Assembly: GCA_002356435.2 (NCBI GenBank)
Contig: AP018040.2
Coordinates: 1,550,001-1,614,000 of the forward strand
DNA length: 64,000 nucleotides
Direction of reading: 5' to 3'
Source: Petrimonas sp. IBARAKI
GTDB lineage: Bacteria > Bacteroidota > Bacteroidia > Bacteroidales > Dysgonomonadaceae
Below are positions 36,929-46,392 of this stretch, one piece after another. The notes beneath the pieces were generated by a model. It ran no database searches. It was not told the origin of the DNA and worked only from the letters and a program-made list of their open reading frames with translations. The position numbers and the translations under genes were made by a program. Numbering within the stretch: the first letter of the stretch is position 1; every line of letters starts with the position of its first letter.

Positions 36929-38479
36929 TTATCGTACGAACGCACTTAGGCTTAATTCCCAAAACAAATCTTTATCGAAAGCATACAATTTGTTGTTTCT
37001 CATAAACATATTGGGTGATGCCCGAAATTTCATTAACGCTTTTCCCGAATAATCACAAACGGTGAACTCTTTTTCATCGTTAGTCAGGAATTTATAATTG
37101 CCGTTATCGATTGTTTTTTTGAAAACATCCTTCTTGTCATACGTTATTAGTGTTTCTAAACTGTCAGTCAGCGAGATGACTCGATTCTCGGACGTCATTA
37201 TCAGGTTCTGTTCGGGGTAAGCGGCAGCCAAATCCATAAAAGTAGAATCGCCCTGCAGGGCATAGATTCCGGATTCCACAAAAGTATCCAGTCGTTCACC
37301 TTTCTCGAGACCGATTATTTTTTCCGTCAGCAGGCTGCCGTCGGCAAGGGAATAGGTGACGATTTTGTTTTCGAAAACCAGGAAAAGCACGTCGTTGATA
37401 ACCTGAAAATTCCGGATGAACTCTTTTTTCTCGGGAATCATGTTTAAATACCGTTGGGTGCCGTCATTAAGGTTAAAAGCAGCGAAATAAGGGTCGCCAA
37501 CCGTGGAAAAACCACCGTTGTAGAAGGCATAACCGCGATTGATCATATAAATGACCGAATCTTTCAGGAAAAGGGACGATTTCGATGTGATTTTTTCAGG
37601 TAGCGGGATACTCCACTGAATTTCTCCCGAGTTTCCTACCCGGGAAATCATATCTCGGGAAGCGAGAACGATCGTGTTTTCTTCATCGATCAGCATATTT
37701 GAAACCATTTCCGTAACCTCGTCGGGGTTTGTTTGATACATGACGGTTCCCGTGAGAACCCCCAGCAAAATACCTGCGGCGTTGGTTGCGATCATTTTCC
37801 CGATCTTCTTTTGACTGGTGGTTGCTTTGTACGACCAGCTCTTTCCTGTAGGCAGTTCAAGTGCCTGAATTCCGTTGACGGACACCAGAAGAATGGAGTC
37901 GGTCAGCATGTAAGCATCGTCCCAGCCGCGTGTCCGGTCAACCGGCTTGGTCCACAGAATATTTCCGTTGGATAAATCGATGGCCGATAAGTTATTCGAC
38001 ATGCTTTGGAGCGGATAACCCACGCCTATGTTCAGCTCCGGGTCTATAAAATAAAAGTCATTTTTGTTCTCCCAAAGTACCTTTCCTGTTTCGGGATCGA
38101 GGCAAAGGTTTTTCTTTTTTTCGGCGAGAAAGAGGTACCTCCCCTGTTGTTTTGTTTCGGAGTTGTTGTAATTGACATTCCGGCTCCATTTTACAGATTT
38201 ATCTTCCAGATCGATCATCACGACGTTTCCTTCATTCTTGAACGAGGTTCCTTTCTTGTTTGCCTGTCTCAGTTCGAGTAATAGGTTGTCTGAAAAACCA
38301 TCCCAATGCCACCGGTAAATTTTGTGTTGTGGTTGGTAACATTTGGCCACAATATCGTTTCCGTCAAACGCTTTTCCTATAACGGTATCTTTTGTAACAA
38401 AAAGCCCGTTGGCGGTACGTTGCGCATTTATGTATACGGTAAAGCATAAAAAAAGAAAGGGAAATAGCGTCTTTTTCAT
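36929..38479 (-). CDS. PQQ-like beta-propeller repeat protein, secreted
   Basis: 516 residues with a signal peptide (FLFLCFTVYINAQ). PQQ/WD40-like blades repeat the pattern of a Trp or aromatic followed by a short strand (DLEDKSVKWSRNV, DPETGKVLWENKN, DLSNGNILWTKPV). It is probably a periplasmic scaffold or binding protein rather than an enzyme. No partner gene tells more. A terminator lies upstream between it and secDF. Confidence 0.8.
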   Translation of the reverse strand: MKKTLFPFLFLCFTVYINAQRTANGLFVTKDTVIGKAFDGNDIVAKCYQPQHKIYRWHWDGFSDNLLLELRQANKKGTSFKNEGNVVMIDLEDKSVKWSRNVNYNNSETKQQGRYLFLAEKKKNLCLDPETGKVLWENKNDFYFIDPELNIGVGYPLQSMSNNLSAIDLSNGNILWTKPVDRTRGWDDAYMLTDSILLVSVNGIQALELPTGKSWSYKATTSQKKIGKMIATNAAGILLGVLTGTVMYQTNPDEVTEMVSNMLIDEENTIVLASRDMISRVGNSGEIQWSIPLPEKITSKSSLFLKDSVIYMINRGYAFYNGGFSTVGDPYFAAFNLNDGTQRYLNMIPEKKEFIRNFQVINDVLFLVFENKIVTYSLADGSLLTEKIIGLEKGERLDTFVESGIYALQGDSTFMDLAAAYPEQNLIMTSENRVISLTDSLETLITYDKKDVFKKTIDNGNYKFLTNDEKEFTVCDYSGKALMKFRASPNMFMRNNKLYAFDKDLFWELSLSAFVR

Positions 38480-38530
38480 AATCTTGTGATTTATTACGCG
38501 GTAAAATTAGTACTTTGTTCTCAAATGCAA

Positions 38531-38560
38531 AAAAAAACGGGTTGCCAGGCAACCCGTTTT
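38531..38560. terminator. Terminator downstream of secDF
   Basis: An inverted repeat AAAACGGGTTG / CAACCCGTTTT (38534-38544 with 38550-38560) has a five-base CCAGG loop. On the minus strand, where secDF is transcribed, it is followed by a run of T. Confidence 0.85.
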
Positions 38561-38590
38561 AACATAATAATACCTAATTGAATATATTGT

Positions 38591-41518
38591 TTATTTTTTA
38601 GGTTCCAATTGTTTCTTTTCCTGCTGCGTTCTCATGATCGAGTAAGCTACAGGTGAAGCAATGAACAAACTTGTTACAGTTCCTACAACTACCCCGATCA
38701 ACATGGCGAACACGAAACTTCTTACGGCATCACCTCCCAGGAACAGAATACACAAGATAACCAGGATCGTACTCAAACCGGTGTTGATGGTACGTGCCAA
38801 TACGGCGTTCATAGAGTCGTTGAACAGTGCGCGCAGTTCGCGTTTGGGATACAACTGGTGTACTTCACGGAAACGGTCGAACACAACCACTTTGTCGTTG
38901 ATGGAGTAACCCACAATGGTCAGGATAGCCGCAACAAATGTCTGGTCGATTTCCATTGAGAACGGCATTACCTTCCAAAGAAGTGAATAAAAACCGATAA
39001 CGGCAAACGTGTCAATAGATAGTGCTGCAACTGTTCCTACGGAGAATGCCCAATTACGGAAACGGGCAAAAATGTAGATACCCATACAGATTAAAGCGAT
39101 GGTAAGCGCCAGGAAGGCATTCTTCATCGTGTCTTCGGCGACACTTGGGCCCACTTTCTGTGAACTCAGGATGTGGTCGTTGATGCTGCTTCCGGGTGCA
39201 ATGTAATCTTTTAACCCTTCCCCAAGCAGTGTAACTAAATCGTCTTCCACGGTTGCGCTTTCGGAATCAATCATATAGTTGGTAGAAATACGCACCTGAT
39301 TGCTTGAGCCAATGGTGATCACCTGCGCCGAACCGCCTAAGACCGGTTGCAAAGCTTGTTCAATATCTCCTGTTTTTACCGGCTGGTCGAAACGCACAAT
39401 GTAGTTGCGTCCACCGGTAAAGTCGATACCCGTATTCAATTTCAAGGTAAAGAGTGAACCGATGCTGACAACTCCAAAAATGAGTATTGCCAGTATGATT
39501 TTCTTGCTGTTTTTGATGAAATCGAAGTTATATACGTTAAAGATTGCTCTTGAGAATCCGGTATTGAAAGTGAGTTTTTGCCACCTGTTTTTTTCAAATT
39601 GATACTCGTAAACCAAACGAGTTAAGAAAACGGCGGTTAGGAACGAAACGGAAATACCGATGATCAGTGTAACGGCAAATCCTTTGATAGGACCTGTTCC
39701 GAAGATCGCCAGGATGATACCGGTAATAATGGTTGTCAGGTTAGAGTCGAGAATTGCAGAGAAAGCATTCTTATAACCGTCTTCCAGTGCTTTACGCAAC
39801 GATTTTCCATTAGCCAGTTCTTCCTTGATACGTTCGTTAATCAGCACGTTGGCATCCACAGCCATAGCCAGAGACAAGATCATCCCCGCTATGCCCGGCA
39901 GTGTGAGGACTGCCTGGAATGCCGCCAGAACACCCAGCGTGAAGAAGAAGTTGATGAGGAGTGCACCGTTGATTACCATTCCCGGAACAATTCCGTACAG
40001 TAAACAGGTGAAGATAAACAATACGATAAGGGCAATGACGAACGATACAAAACCGTCGCGGATGGCTTCCTGCCCCAGTGAGGGTCCCACAACGTCTTCC
40101 TGAACGATGCGTACACCCGCTTTCATTTTACCCGATTTCAATACATTTTCCAGGTCACCCGCTTCTTCGGGGGTAAATCGTCCGGAAATGGAGGAGCGTC
40201 CGCCTTCTATGCGGTCATTCACGGTAGGTGCAGAGTAAACGTAACCGTCAAGAACAATGGCGATGGATTTGCCTTTTTCTGCTCCTGTGATGGTTGCCCA
40301 GCGGCTGGCACCGGCTGAGTTCATGGTCATGCTCACTTCCCATGCTGAACCTTGTTGTCCCTGGTCGGCTTTCGCGTTGGTAACAACATCTCCTTCGAGG
40401 GCGGGCCCGCGTCTGGTTCCGTCACCTTTCAGTGCATATAATTCAAAATAAGTCTCACGCTGGTCGATGGGTTTAAATCCCCATTTGAAACGAACGTCGG
40501 CGGGAAAAATATCTTTGTATCGTTGTAGCAGGTAATTAACTGCAGCCGTATCGTTTTTGGCGGCCGTCCCCACAATAGGTCCGTTGGCACCGCTCATGGC
40601 AAAATAGGGTTGAGCAAAATATTCAACGAAACTTCTGTTGATTTCCTGCTTTTCTTCTTCAGCGGCTGAGGAAATCAAGGTCAGTGAATCTACCGATAAA
40701 GAGTCTGTTGTTACAGCTGTAGAATCTGTGGATGTTGCAGCAGCTCCGCGTACGGCCTGCGCATATTCTGCAGAACGGGTATTTATTTCGTTGAAATACG
40801 TTCCGAGTTCATTTACGTTGTAGGTTTTCCAGAACTCCAGGTTGGCACTTCCTTGCAGAAGATTACGAACACGTTCGGGTTCCGTAATACCGGGCATCTC
40901 GATAAGAATACGTTCTGCCTGGTCGAGGCGTTGAATGTTGGGCGCAACCACACCGAAACGGTCGATACGTGTGCGGAGCACATTAAACGAGTTATCGGCA
41001 GCGCTTTTTACTTCCTGCCGGAGGACAGTGATTACCTGGTCGTTGGTCGCTGTCGGGGCGACCCGGTCACTCATAGTGATGCTGAAGATATTTGCCAGTT
41101 TACCGTCGGGATTTATTCTTTCGTAGTTTTGACGGAAAAGAGTGATGAAATCGGATGAACTTCCTTTTCTGTTTTGAACAATGGTCTCCTGTAATGCCTG
41201 GTTGAACTGCGGGTCGTCGGTGTTGGCCAGCGCTCTGAGAACCTGAGCAACATCCATTTCCACAATCACGTTCATGCCACCTTTCAGGTCGAGTCCTAAA
41301 CCGATCTCTTTTTCGCGAATTTGTTTTAATGTGTATCCTAAATAAACTTTCTCGGTAGAAAGTGAATCGAGATACTGATTCTTTAATTCCAAGTCTCCTT
41401 TAGCATACGCGTCGGCTTTTTTATTGTATTGTCTGCCTACTACGGTAAAAGATAAGTAGAACAAACAGATAAGCGTGAGTATGATTGCGAAAACTTTAAT
41501 AAATCCTTTGTTTTGCAT
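38591..41518 (-). CDS. secDF: Protein translocase SecDF (fused)
   Basis: 975 residues. It uses proton flow to help the Sec channel complete export. SecD and SecF are fused, as usual in Bacteroidota. The SecD part has the GLGLDLKGGMNV motif, a large periplasmic P1 domain, and the ANVLINERIKEEL membrane motif. The SecF part begins near NTGIDFTGGRNYIVRF and carries KVVVFDRFRE. About 12 membrane helices. Its promoter region is the 217 bp to the M3 peptidase terminator. Confidence 0.95.
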   Translation of the reverse strand: MQNKGFIKVFAIILTLICLFYLSFTVVGRQYNKKADAYAKGDLELKNQYLDSLSTEKVYLGYTLKQIREKEIGLGLDLKGGMNVIVEMDVAQVLRALANTDDPQFNQALQETIVQNRKGSSSDFITLFRQNYERINPDGKLANIFSITMSDRVAPTATNDQVITVLRQEVKSAADNSFNVLRTRIDRFGVVAPNIQRLDQAERILIEMPGITEPERVRNLLQGSANLEFWKTYNVNELGTYFNEINTRSAEYAQAVRGAAATSTDSTAVTTDSLSVDSLTLISSAAEEEKQEINRSFVEYFAQPYFAMSGANGPIVGTAAKNDTAAVNYLLQRYKDIFPADVRFKWGFKPIDQRETYFELYALKGDGTRRGPALEGDVVTNAKADQGQQGSAWEVSMTMNSAGASRWATITGAEKGKSIAIVLDGYVYSAPTVNDRIEGGRSSISGRFTPEEAGDLENVLKSGKMKAGVRIVQEDVVGPSLGQEAIRDGFVSFVIALIVLFIFTCLLYGIVPGMVINGALLINFFFTLGVLAAFQAVLTLPGIAGMILSLAMAVDANVLINERIKEELANGKSLRKALEDGYKNAFSAILDSNLTTIITGIILAIFGTGPIKGFAVTLIIGISVSFLTAVFLTRLVYEYQFEKNRWQKLTFNTGFSRAIFNVYNFDFIKNSKKIILAILIFGVVSIGSLFTLKLNTGIDFTGGRNYIVRFDQPVKTGDIEQALQPVLGGSAQVITIGSSNQVRISTNYMIDSESATVEDDLVTLLGEGLKDYIAPGSSINDHILSSQKVGPSVAEDTMKNAFLALTIALICMGIYIFARFRNWAFSVGTVAALSIDTFAVIGFYSLLWKVMPFSMEIDQTFVAAILTIVGYSINDKVVVFDRFREVHQLYPKRELRALFNDSMNAVLARTINTGLSTILVILCILFLGGDAVRSFVFAMLIGVVVGTVTSLFIASPVAYSIMRTQQEKKQLEPKK

Positions 41519-41582
41519 TTCGATATTACGTTTATTATATGAGTATTAATCTATTCTTTTTTAGGTGTTTATCCGATTTTTT

Positions 41583-41614
41583 TTGCCAAAAATAAAGGCA
41601 TCTGGAATGCCTTT
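41583..41614 (-). terminator. Terminator downstream of the M3 peptidase
   Basis: On the minus strand AAAGGCAT pairs with ATGCCTTT (41607-41614 with 41594-41601), followed by ATTTTTGG. A second perfect hairpin, GGGATGACTTTC/GAAAGTCATCCC at about 41687-41712, lies nearer the gene but lacks a T-run. Confidence 0.7.
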
Positions 41615-41735
41615 CTATTTGAGCCTGCAAATATACACTTTTTTTGTCTTTTTAAGAACAATATCGTTGGATTATTTTTGCAGAATGGGGATGACTTTCT
41701 GAAAGTCATCCCACGAGTTAATGGATAGAATTTAA

Positions 41736-43856
41736 TTATTGTATAAATCCCCTGTTTTTCAATAAATAGATCGGGTTTGGTTCTGCGCCCCGATACTTTT
41801 TGTAAAGTGTCATCGGATCATCCGAGTTGCCTTTCGATAAAATGTTTTCACGGAACGAGGCGGCTGTTGCTTTATCGAACACTCCTTTTTCGGCGAAAGG
41901 CTGGAACGCATCGGCATCCAGTACTTCTGCCCACAGGTAAGCATAATATCCGGCAGAGTAGCCTCCGCTAAAGATGTGCGAGAAATAGGTACTGCGGTAA
42001 CGGGGAATAATTTCGCTGATAAGTCCGATTTTCTCCATGGATTTTTTCTCAAAATCGCGAACGTCGATACTCTTCTTTTCGCTTTGTGTGTGGTAGTCCA
42101 TGTCGAGCAATGCAGCCGCAACAAACTCGGTGGTAATGAATCCCATATTGAATTTGGACGCTGCGTCTATCTTTGCGATCAATGAATCGGGAATTACTTC
42201 GCCCGTTTGATAATGTTTGGCGTAAATTTTTAACACTTCGGGATGGAATGCCCAATGCTCCATGATTTGTGAAGGTAGTTCTACAAAATCGCGTGAAACA
42301 CTTGTGCCTGAAACACCTGAGTAAGTCACGTTAGACAACATTCCGTGCAAACCGTGTCCGAATTCGTGGAAAAGTGTTTCCACTTCGTCCAGCGTAAGCA
42401 GTGAAGGAGTGGTTTCGGTGGGACGGGTAAAGTTGCCCACGTTGAAAACGAGCGGACGGATGTTTTCGCCATTGCGGATTTGCTGTCCGCGGAAGCTGCT
42501 CATCCAGGCTCCGGCATTTTTACCTGCACGTGGAAAGTAATCGGTGTAGAATACCGAGATGTGGGAGCCGTCGGCATCCAGCACCTCATAAGCTTCTACT
42601 TCGGGGTGGTAAACCGGTACGTTTTCCAGCTTTTTGAAATTCAAACCGTAGAGGCGGTTTGCTACTTCAAATACGCCTTCGCGAACATTTTCCATCTTGA
42701 AGTAAGGCTTAATTTCTTCTTCGTTGAGGGCATACTTCTGTTGACGGAGTTTTTCGGTGTAATACCACCAGTCCCACGATTCTATTTTAAAATTTCCGCC
42801 TTCGGCATCAACCATTGCCTGAAGTTCGGCAGCCTCTTTCTTAGCCTGTGGCAAAGCGTATTTCCATACATCGTTGAGTAGCTTGTAGACGTTTGCCGGC
42901 GTTTTCGCCATGTTTTCATCCAGGATAAAATCGGCGTGGGTTTTGTAGCCAAGCATTTGCGCTTTTTCGATGCGCAGGTTCACAATGTCATTGATGATTT
43001 TCTTGTTGTCGTTTTCGTTATCGTTGTCGCCACGGTTGAACATGGCCTTATATAGTTTCTCCCTTAATTCCCGCTTTTCAGAGTACTGCAGGAACGGCAG
43101 CCAGCTGGGTTTTTGAAGTGTGAAAACCCACTTCCCTTCCTGTCCTTCGTTTTTGGCAGTTTCTGCAGCGGCAGCGATTACTCCTTCGGGGAGTCCGGCC
43201 AGGTCTTCCCGATTGTCGATAATCAATTTAAAGCCGTTGGTCTCTTTCAGCAGGTTGTTCCCGAATTTAAGCGTAAGGGAGGAAAGCTCCTTGTTGATTT
43301 CACGGAGCCTGTTTTTCTCTGTTTTGCCCAGCATGCTTCCCGAACGGACAAACTCTTTATAATAGTTGTCCAGCAAACGATACTGTTCGGTAGTCAGGTT
43401 CATGCCCGTTGTGTCATCATGTAGCGTTTTGATACGCGCAAACAGCTTGTCGTTAAAATTGATGTTGTCCCGGTGTTCGGACATCAGCGGGGATAATTCT
43501 TCTGCCAGTGCCTGGATAGAATCGTTGGTTTCAGCTCCCTTTAAACCAAAGAAAACGCGAGAAACCCTGTTCAGTAAACGTCCGCTGTTGTCCAATGCTG
43601 CAATGGTGTTTTCAAAGGTGGGTGCTTCCGTATTGTTCGCAATAGAATCAATTTCGCCGGCTTCCTCTTCCATCCCTTTTAAAAATGCGGGCTTAAAATC
43701 GGAAAAGGAAATTTTGTCAAAGGGTGGCATCCCGAACGGTGTGTCGAATTCGGTGTAAAAAATAGCTCCGTTTTCCCGGGCCTGTTCCCCGGTTTTTGCG
43801 TTGTTACAAGCAAGTAAGGCCATAGTTGCTAACGTGATAAATAATAATTTTTTCAT
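41736..43856 (-). CDS. M3 family metallopeptidase, Dcp-like lipoprotein
   Basis: 706 residues. A lipoprotein signal with lipobox LLAC (residues 14-17) suggests a periplasmic or outer-membrane peptidyl-dipeptidase. The zinc site HEFGH starts near residue 497 (TLFHEFGHGLHGM), and the C-terminal SHIFSGGYSAGYYAYLW block is typical of Dcp/oligopeptidase M3. It stands alone. A -7 box TACCTTTG lies at 43937-43944 on the minus strand. Confidence 0.92.
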   Translation of the reverse strand: MKKLLFITLATMALLACNNAKTGEQARENGAIFYTEFDTPFGMPPFDKISFSDFKPAFLKGMEEEAGEIDSIANNTEAPTFENTIAALDNSGRLLNRVSRVFFGLKGAETNDSIQALAEELSPLMSEHRDNINFNDKLFARIKTLHDDTTGMNLTTEQYRLLDNYYKEFVRSGSMLGKTEKNRLREINKELSSLTLKFGNNLLKETNGFKLIIDNREDLAGLPEGVIAAAAETAKNEGQEGKWVFTLQKPSWLPFLQYSEKRELREKLYKAMFNRGDNDNENDNKKIINDIVNLRIEKAQMLGYKTHADFILDENMAKTPANVYKLLNDVWKYALPQAKKEAAELQAMVDAEGGNFKIESWDWWYYTEKLRQQKYALNEEEIKPYFKMENVREGVFEVANRLYGLNFKKLENVPVYHPEVEAYEVLDADGSHISVFYTDYFPRAGKNAGAWMSSFRGQQIRNGENIRPLVFNVGNFTRPTETTPSLLTLDEVETLFHEFGHGLHGMLSNVTYSGVSGTSVSRDFVELPSQIMEHWAFHPEVLKIYAKHYQTGEVIPDSLIAKIDAASKFNMGFITTEFVAAALLDMDYHTQSEKKSIDVRDFEKKSMEKIGLISEIIPRYRSTYFSHIFSGGYSAGYYAYLWAEVLDADAFQPFAEKGVFDKATAASFRENILSKGNSDDPMTLYKKYRGAEPNPIYLLKNRGFIQ

Positions 43857-44056
43857 TCGAGTACTAATTGATTGTTATTTAAACGATTGTAAAAAAGCAT
43901 TGAATGTTTTCTAAAAATTCAAAATAGTTTCTGAGGCAAAGGTATAACTTTTTGCTTATTAATTAAGGATTTAACCGATGGTTTTACCCGATGCTCTGTC
44001 ATTTTTTCATGTTTTTTGAGAGAAATTTTAAAAAAACACAAAAAAAACGCTGAAAA

Positions 44057-44088
44057 TTTGGGAGGTATAAAAATACTTAATATATTTG
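44057..44088 (+). promoter_or_regulatory. Probable promoter of the SPFH trio
   Basis: TTTG (44057-44060) and TATATTTG (44081-44088) are 24 nt apart start to start, 36 nt before ATG 44124. Confidence 0.5.
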
Positions 44089-44123
44089 TGATATTGAAAT
44101 AATATCATTTTAAATTAATCGAT

Positions 44124-45065
44124 ATGGAAACAAAGGAATTTAATTTTAAGAGTTTTAAAGTCAACGGGTTTCTTATGCTTTTTTTGTTGCTTCTAATGCT
44201 TGGGGGAACTGTTTTTTGTTTTTTTGGGGGTAATGCAGGGGTTATTGCCGGTTGTTTTTTGGCGTTGATCTGGTTTGTTCTGCTTTTCGGATTTGTAAAA
44301 CTCGAACCCAATGAAGCTGTAGTGATGATTTTCTTTGGAAAATACAAGGGTGTTTTAAAAGAAACCGGATTCTTTTGGGTTAATCCGTTCATGTCCAAGA
44401 AAAAACTATCGATGCGTGCCAGAAACCTGAATGTGAATCCGATAAAAGTCAACGATAAAGTGGGAAATCCCATTTTGATAGGATTGGTATTGGTTTGGAA
44501 ACTTAAAGATACGTACAAGGCAATGTTTGAAATTGACGCACAGACAATGGCGGCTTCCAAACCGGGCAAAGACGGCACGGTAACTTATTCGGTGAGTAAA
44601 CAAATGGATGCGTTTGAAAACTTTGTTGCTGTTCAGAGTGATGCCGCTTTGCGTCAGGTTGCCGGGCAATACGCTTACGACAATAATGTGGTGTCGGATG
44701 CGGCAATTACGCTCCGTTCGGGAGGTGACGAGGTGAACGTGGATTTGCTCAACGAGTTGAATAACCGTTTGGAAATGGCGGGTATAGAAATTGTTGAAGC
44801 GCGCATCAATTACCTGGCATATGCCCCCGAAATTGCAGCCGTGATGCTTCGCCGTCAACAAGCCGAAGCTATTATCTCGGCACGCGAGAAGATTGTTGAA
44901 GGAGCGGTGTCGATGGTAAAGATGGCGCTCGAACGCATTGAAGACGAAAACATCATTGAGATGGACAGCGATAAAAAGGCAGCCATGGTAAGTAACCTGT
45001 TAGTAGTGCTTTGTGCCGATGAATCGGCGCAGCCGGTATTGAATACAGGAACATTGTATCAGTAA
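44124..45065 (+). CDS. SPFH/band-7 domain membrane protein
   Basis: 313 residues. Two close N-terminal hydrophobic segments (about residues 12-55) are followed by a band-7 domain (LEPNEAVVMIFFGKYKGVLKETGFFWVNPFM) and a helical coiled tail (EAIISAREKIVEGAVSMVKMALERI). SPFH proteins form large membrane rings that corral other proteins. It is first in a conserved-looking trio with 45096 and 45614. Confidence 0.88.
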   Translation: METKEFNFKSFKVNGFLMLFLLLLMLGGTVFCFFGGNAGVIAGCFLALIWFVLLFGFVKLEPNEAVVMIFFGKYKGVLKETGFFWVNPFMSKKKLSMRARNLNVNPIKVNDKVGNPILIGLVLVWKLKDTYKAMFEIDAQTMAASKPGKDGTVTYSVSKQMDAFENFVAVQSDAALRQVAGQYAYDNNVVSDAAITLRSGGDEVNVDLLNELNNRLEMAGIEIVEARINYLAYAPEIAAVMLRRQQAEAIISAREKIVEGAVSMVKMALERIEDENIIEMDSDKKAAMVSNLLVVLCADESAQPVLNTGTLYQ

Positions 45066-45095
45066 GCGAGCCAGGGTTAAAGGATAAAGTCAAGA

Positions 45096-45611
45096 ATGAT
45101 GAAAAAAGAACCGGTTGAATTTTACGAAGTACAGCGGTTTCGCCAGTGGTGGACATGGATTCTCTTGCTGGGGATTAACGCCCTTTTTTTGTGGGGTTGT
45201 ATTCAACAGCTTCTACTGGGAAAGGAGTGGGGAACTAACCCGATGAACGATGCCGGATTAATAATTGTTGCCGCAGCCATGCTCTTGTTGAGTGTGGCAA
45301 TCCTCGGTGCAAAACTGTTTACTTACATTAACGAAGAAGGTGTTTACGTGAAATTTTTCCCGTTTCATTTCCGGTATAAGTTTTACGATTGGAGTAACTT
45401 GCATAAGGTGTATGTCAGAGATTATAAACCCATAAAAGAATTCGGTGGCTGGGGTATCCGGTTTTCCATAAATGCGGGAAGAGCTTTTACCATGTCTGGA
45501 AACAAGGGGTTGCAGCTTGTGCTGATGAACGGCAAAAAAGTGCTTATCGGAACAATGCAGGCTGAATATCTTGCCGAAATTTTGGTTAAATTGGGCAAAA
45601 CGAAGGGTTGA
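45096..45611 (+). CDS. Conserved membrane protein, PH-domain-like tail
   Basis: 171 residues. Two membrane helices (residues about 19-38 and 52-70) precede a beta-rich cytoplasmic domain (GVYVKFFPFHFRYKFYDWSNLHKVYVRDYKPIKEFGGWGIR) that looks PH/bPH-like. I do not recognise a named family. It follows the SPFH gene by 30 bp and is followed by the RHH gene 2 nt later, so the three are probably one operon. Confidence 0.7.
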   Translation: MMKKEPVEFYEVQRFRQWWTWILLLGINALFLWGCIQQLLLGKEWGTNPMNDAGLIIVAAAMLLLSVAILGAKLFTYINEEGVYVKFFPFHFRYKFYDWSNLHKVYVRDYKPIKEFGGWGIRFSINAGRAFTMSGNKGLQLVLMNGKKVLIGTMQAEYLAEILVKLGKTKG

Positions 45612-45613
45612 AA

Positions 45614-45784
45614 ATGGCTAAGAAAGAGAAGACGACCCGGAATTTTGCATTGCGGCTGGACTCAGAAACGATGGAGGCTATTGAAAAATGGGCTGCCGAT
45701 GAGTTCCGCAGTGTCAATGGCCAAATCCAGTGGGTCCTGGATCAGGCGTTGAAGAAAAACGGGAGGTTGAAGGAAAAGGGTTAA
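45614..45784 (+). CDS. Small ribbon-helix-helix (Arc-like) protein, 56 residues
   Basis: A complete frame from ATG 45614 to TAA 45784. It reads MAKKEKTTRNFALRLDSETM, then a helix AIEKWAADEFRSVNGQIQWVLDQAL and a basic tail. The beta strand NFALRLD and the two helices are the ribbon-helix-helix pattern of Arc/MetJ DNA-binding proteins. It lies 2 nt after the membrane gene and is too short for normal gene calling. It may regulate the operon; no toxin partner is seen, so an antitoxin reading is not supported. Confidence 0.75.
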   Translation: MAKKEKTTRNFALRLDSETMEAIEKWAADEFRSVNGQIQWVLDQALKKNGRLKEKG

Positions 45785-45823
45785 TCTGTCAGCTACGTTA
45801 ATCCCATCTGATCATATATTTAT

Positions 45824-45855
45824 AAGCCGATTGATAACCAGTCGGTTTATTTTTT
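45824..45855 (+). terminator. Terminator of the SPFH trio
   Basis: AAGCCGA (45824-45830) pairs with TCGGTTT (45842-45848) with one wobble, then ATTTTTT. It separates the trio from the BlaI operator region. Confidence 0.65.
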
Positions 45856-45867
45856 ACTTTTAATTTT

Positions 45868-45927
45868 AACTATACTCTTTAGTTCTTTTAACTATATAAA
45901 TTAGTTTCAAAACTAAAAAAAATAGTT
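45868..45927. promoter_or_regulatory. Three tandem 17-bp operators, AACTA-N7-TAGTT
   Basis: Perfect copies of the inverted half-sites AACTA and TAGTT with a 7-bp spacer are at 45868-45884, 45890-45906 and 45911-45927. Start distances are 22 and 21 bp, about two helical turns, so three dimers could bind one face. The third abuts the -7 box TATATTTG at 45927-45934, and the second and third flank the -33 region. This fits binding by the BlaI-type repressor encoded next door. Confidence 0.75.
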
Positions 45928-45934
45928 ATATTTG
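45905..45934 (+). promoter_or_regulatory. Promoter of the BlaI-M56 operon
   Basis: TATATTTG (45927-45934) with TTTC at 45905 as a weak -33. Two of the three operators overlap these elements, so occupied repressor would block the polymerase. Confidence 0.55.
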
Positions 45935-45997
45935 TGCCGTAGTAGATTCCTCCACGCTTAATGTGGTCTGAAGTCTGACATCTAACCTCTGTAAAAA

Positions 45998-46363
45998 ATG
46001 AAACAATTAACAGCCAAAGAAGAAGAAGTTATGCGTTATTTTTGGGAAAACGATGCGTTGTTTGTGAAGCAACTCGTAGAAATGTATCCCGAACCGAAGC
46101 CGCATTTCAATACGTTATCCACCTATGTGCGGGCACTGGAAGAGAAAGGTTTTTTGTCTCACGAAACATTTGGGACCACATACCGCTATTTTGCCGTAAT
46201 TACGGAAGAGGAGTATCGCAACGGAACGCTTCGGAATGTGGTGAGGAAATATTTCGATAATTCGTACCTGAGCGTAGTCTCGTCGTTGATCAAAGAGGAG
46301 AATATTTCGGTGGAAGAGGTGAGGAAACTGCTGGACGAAGTGGAAAAGTTGAATGAGAACTGA
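45998..46363 (+). CDS. BlaI/MecI/CopY family transcriptional repressor
   Basis: 121 residues. An N-terminal winged HTH (LTAKEEEVMRYFWENDALFVKQLVEMY, FNTLSTYVRALEEKGFLSHE) and a helical dimerisation tail. In this family the partner M56 sensor, encoded downstream at 46524, cleaves or inactivates the repressor. The three operators upstream suggest autoregulation. Confidence 0.9.
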   Translation: MKQLTAKEEEVMRYFWENDALFVKQLVEMYPEPKPHFNTLSTYVRALEEKGFLSHETFGTTYRYFAVITEEEYRNGTLRNVVRKYFDNSYLSVVSSLIKEENISVEEVRKLLDEVEKLNEN

Positions 46364-46392
46364 AAATAAAAAATTACTGCCATGTTTTAGTA

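Noticed and set aside
45614-45784. Toxin-antitoxin reading of the small RHH gene
   Set aside because: No toxin-sized partner lies next to it; its neighbours are a membrane protein and an SPFH protein.
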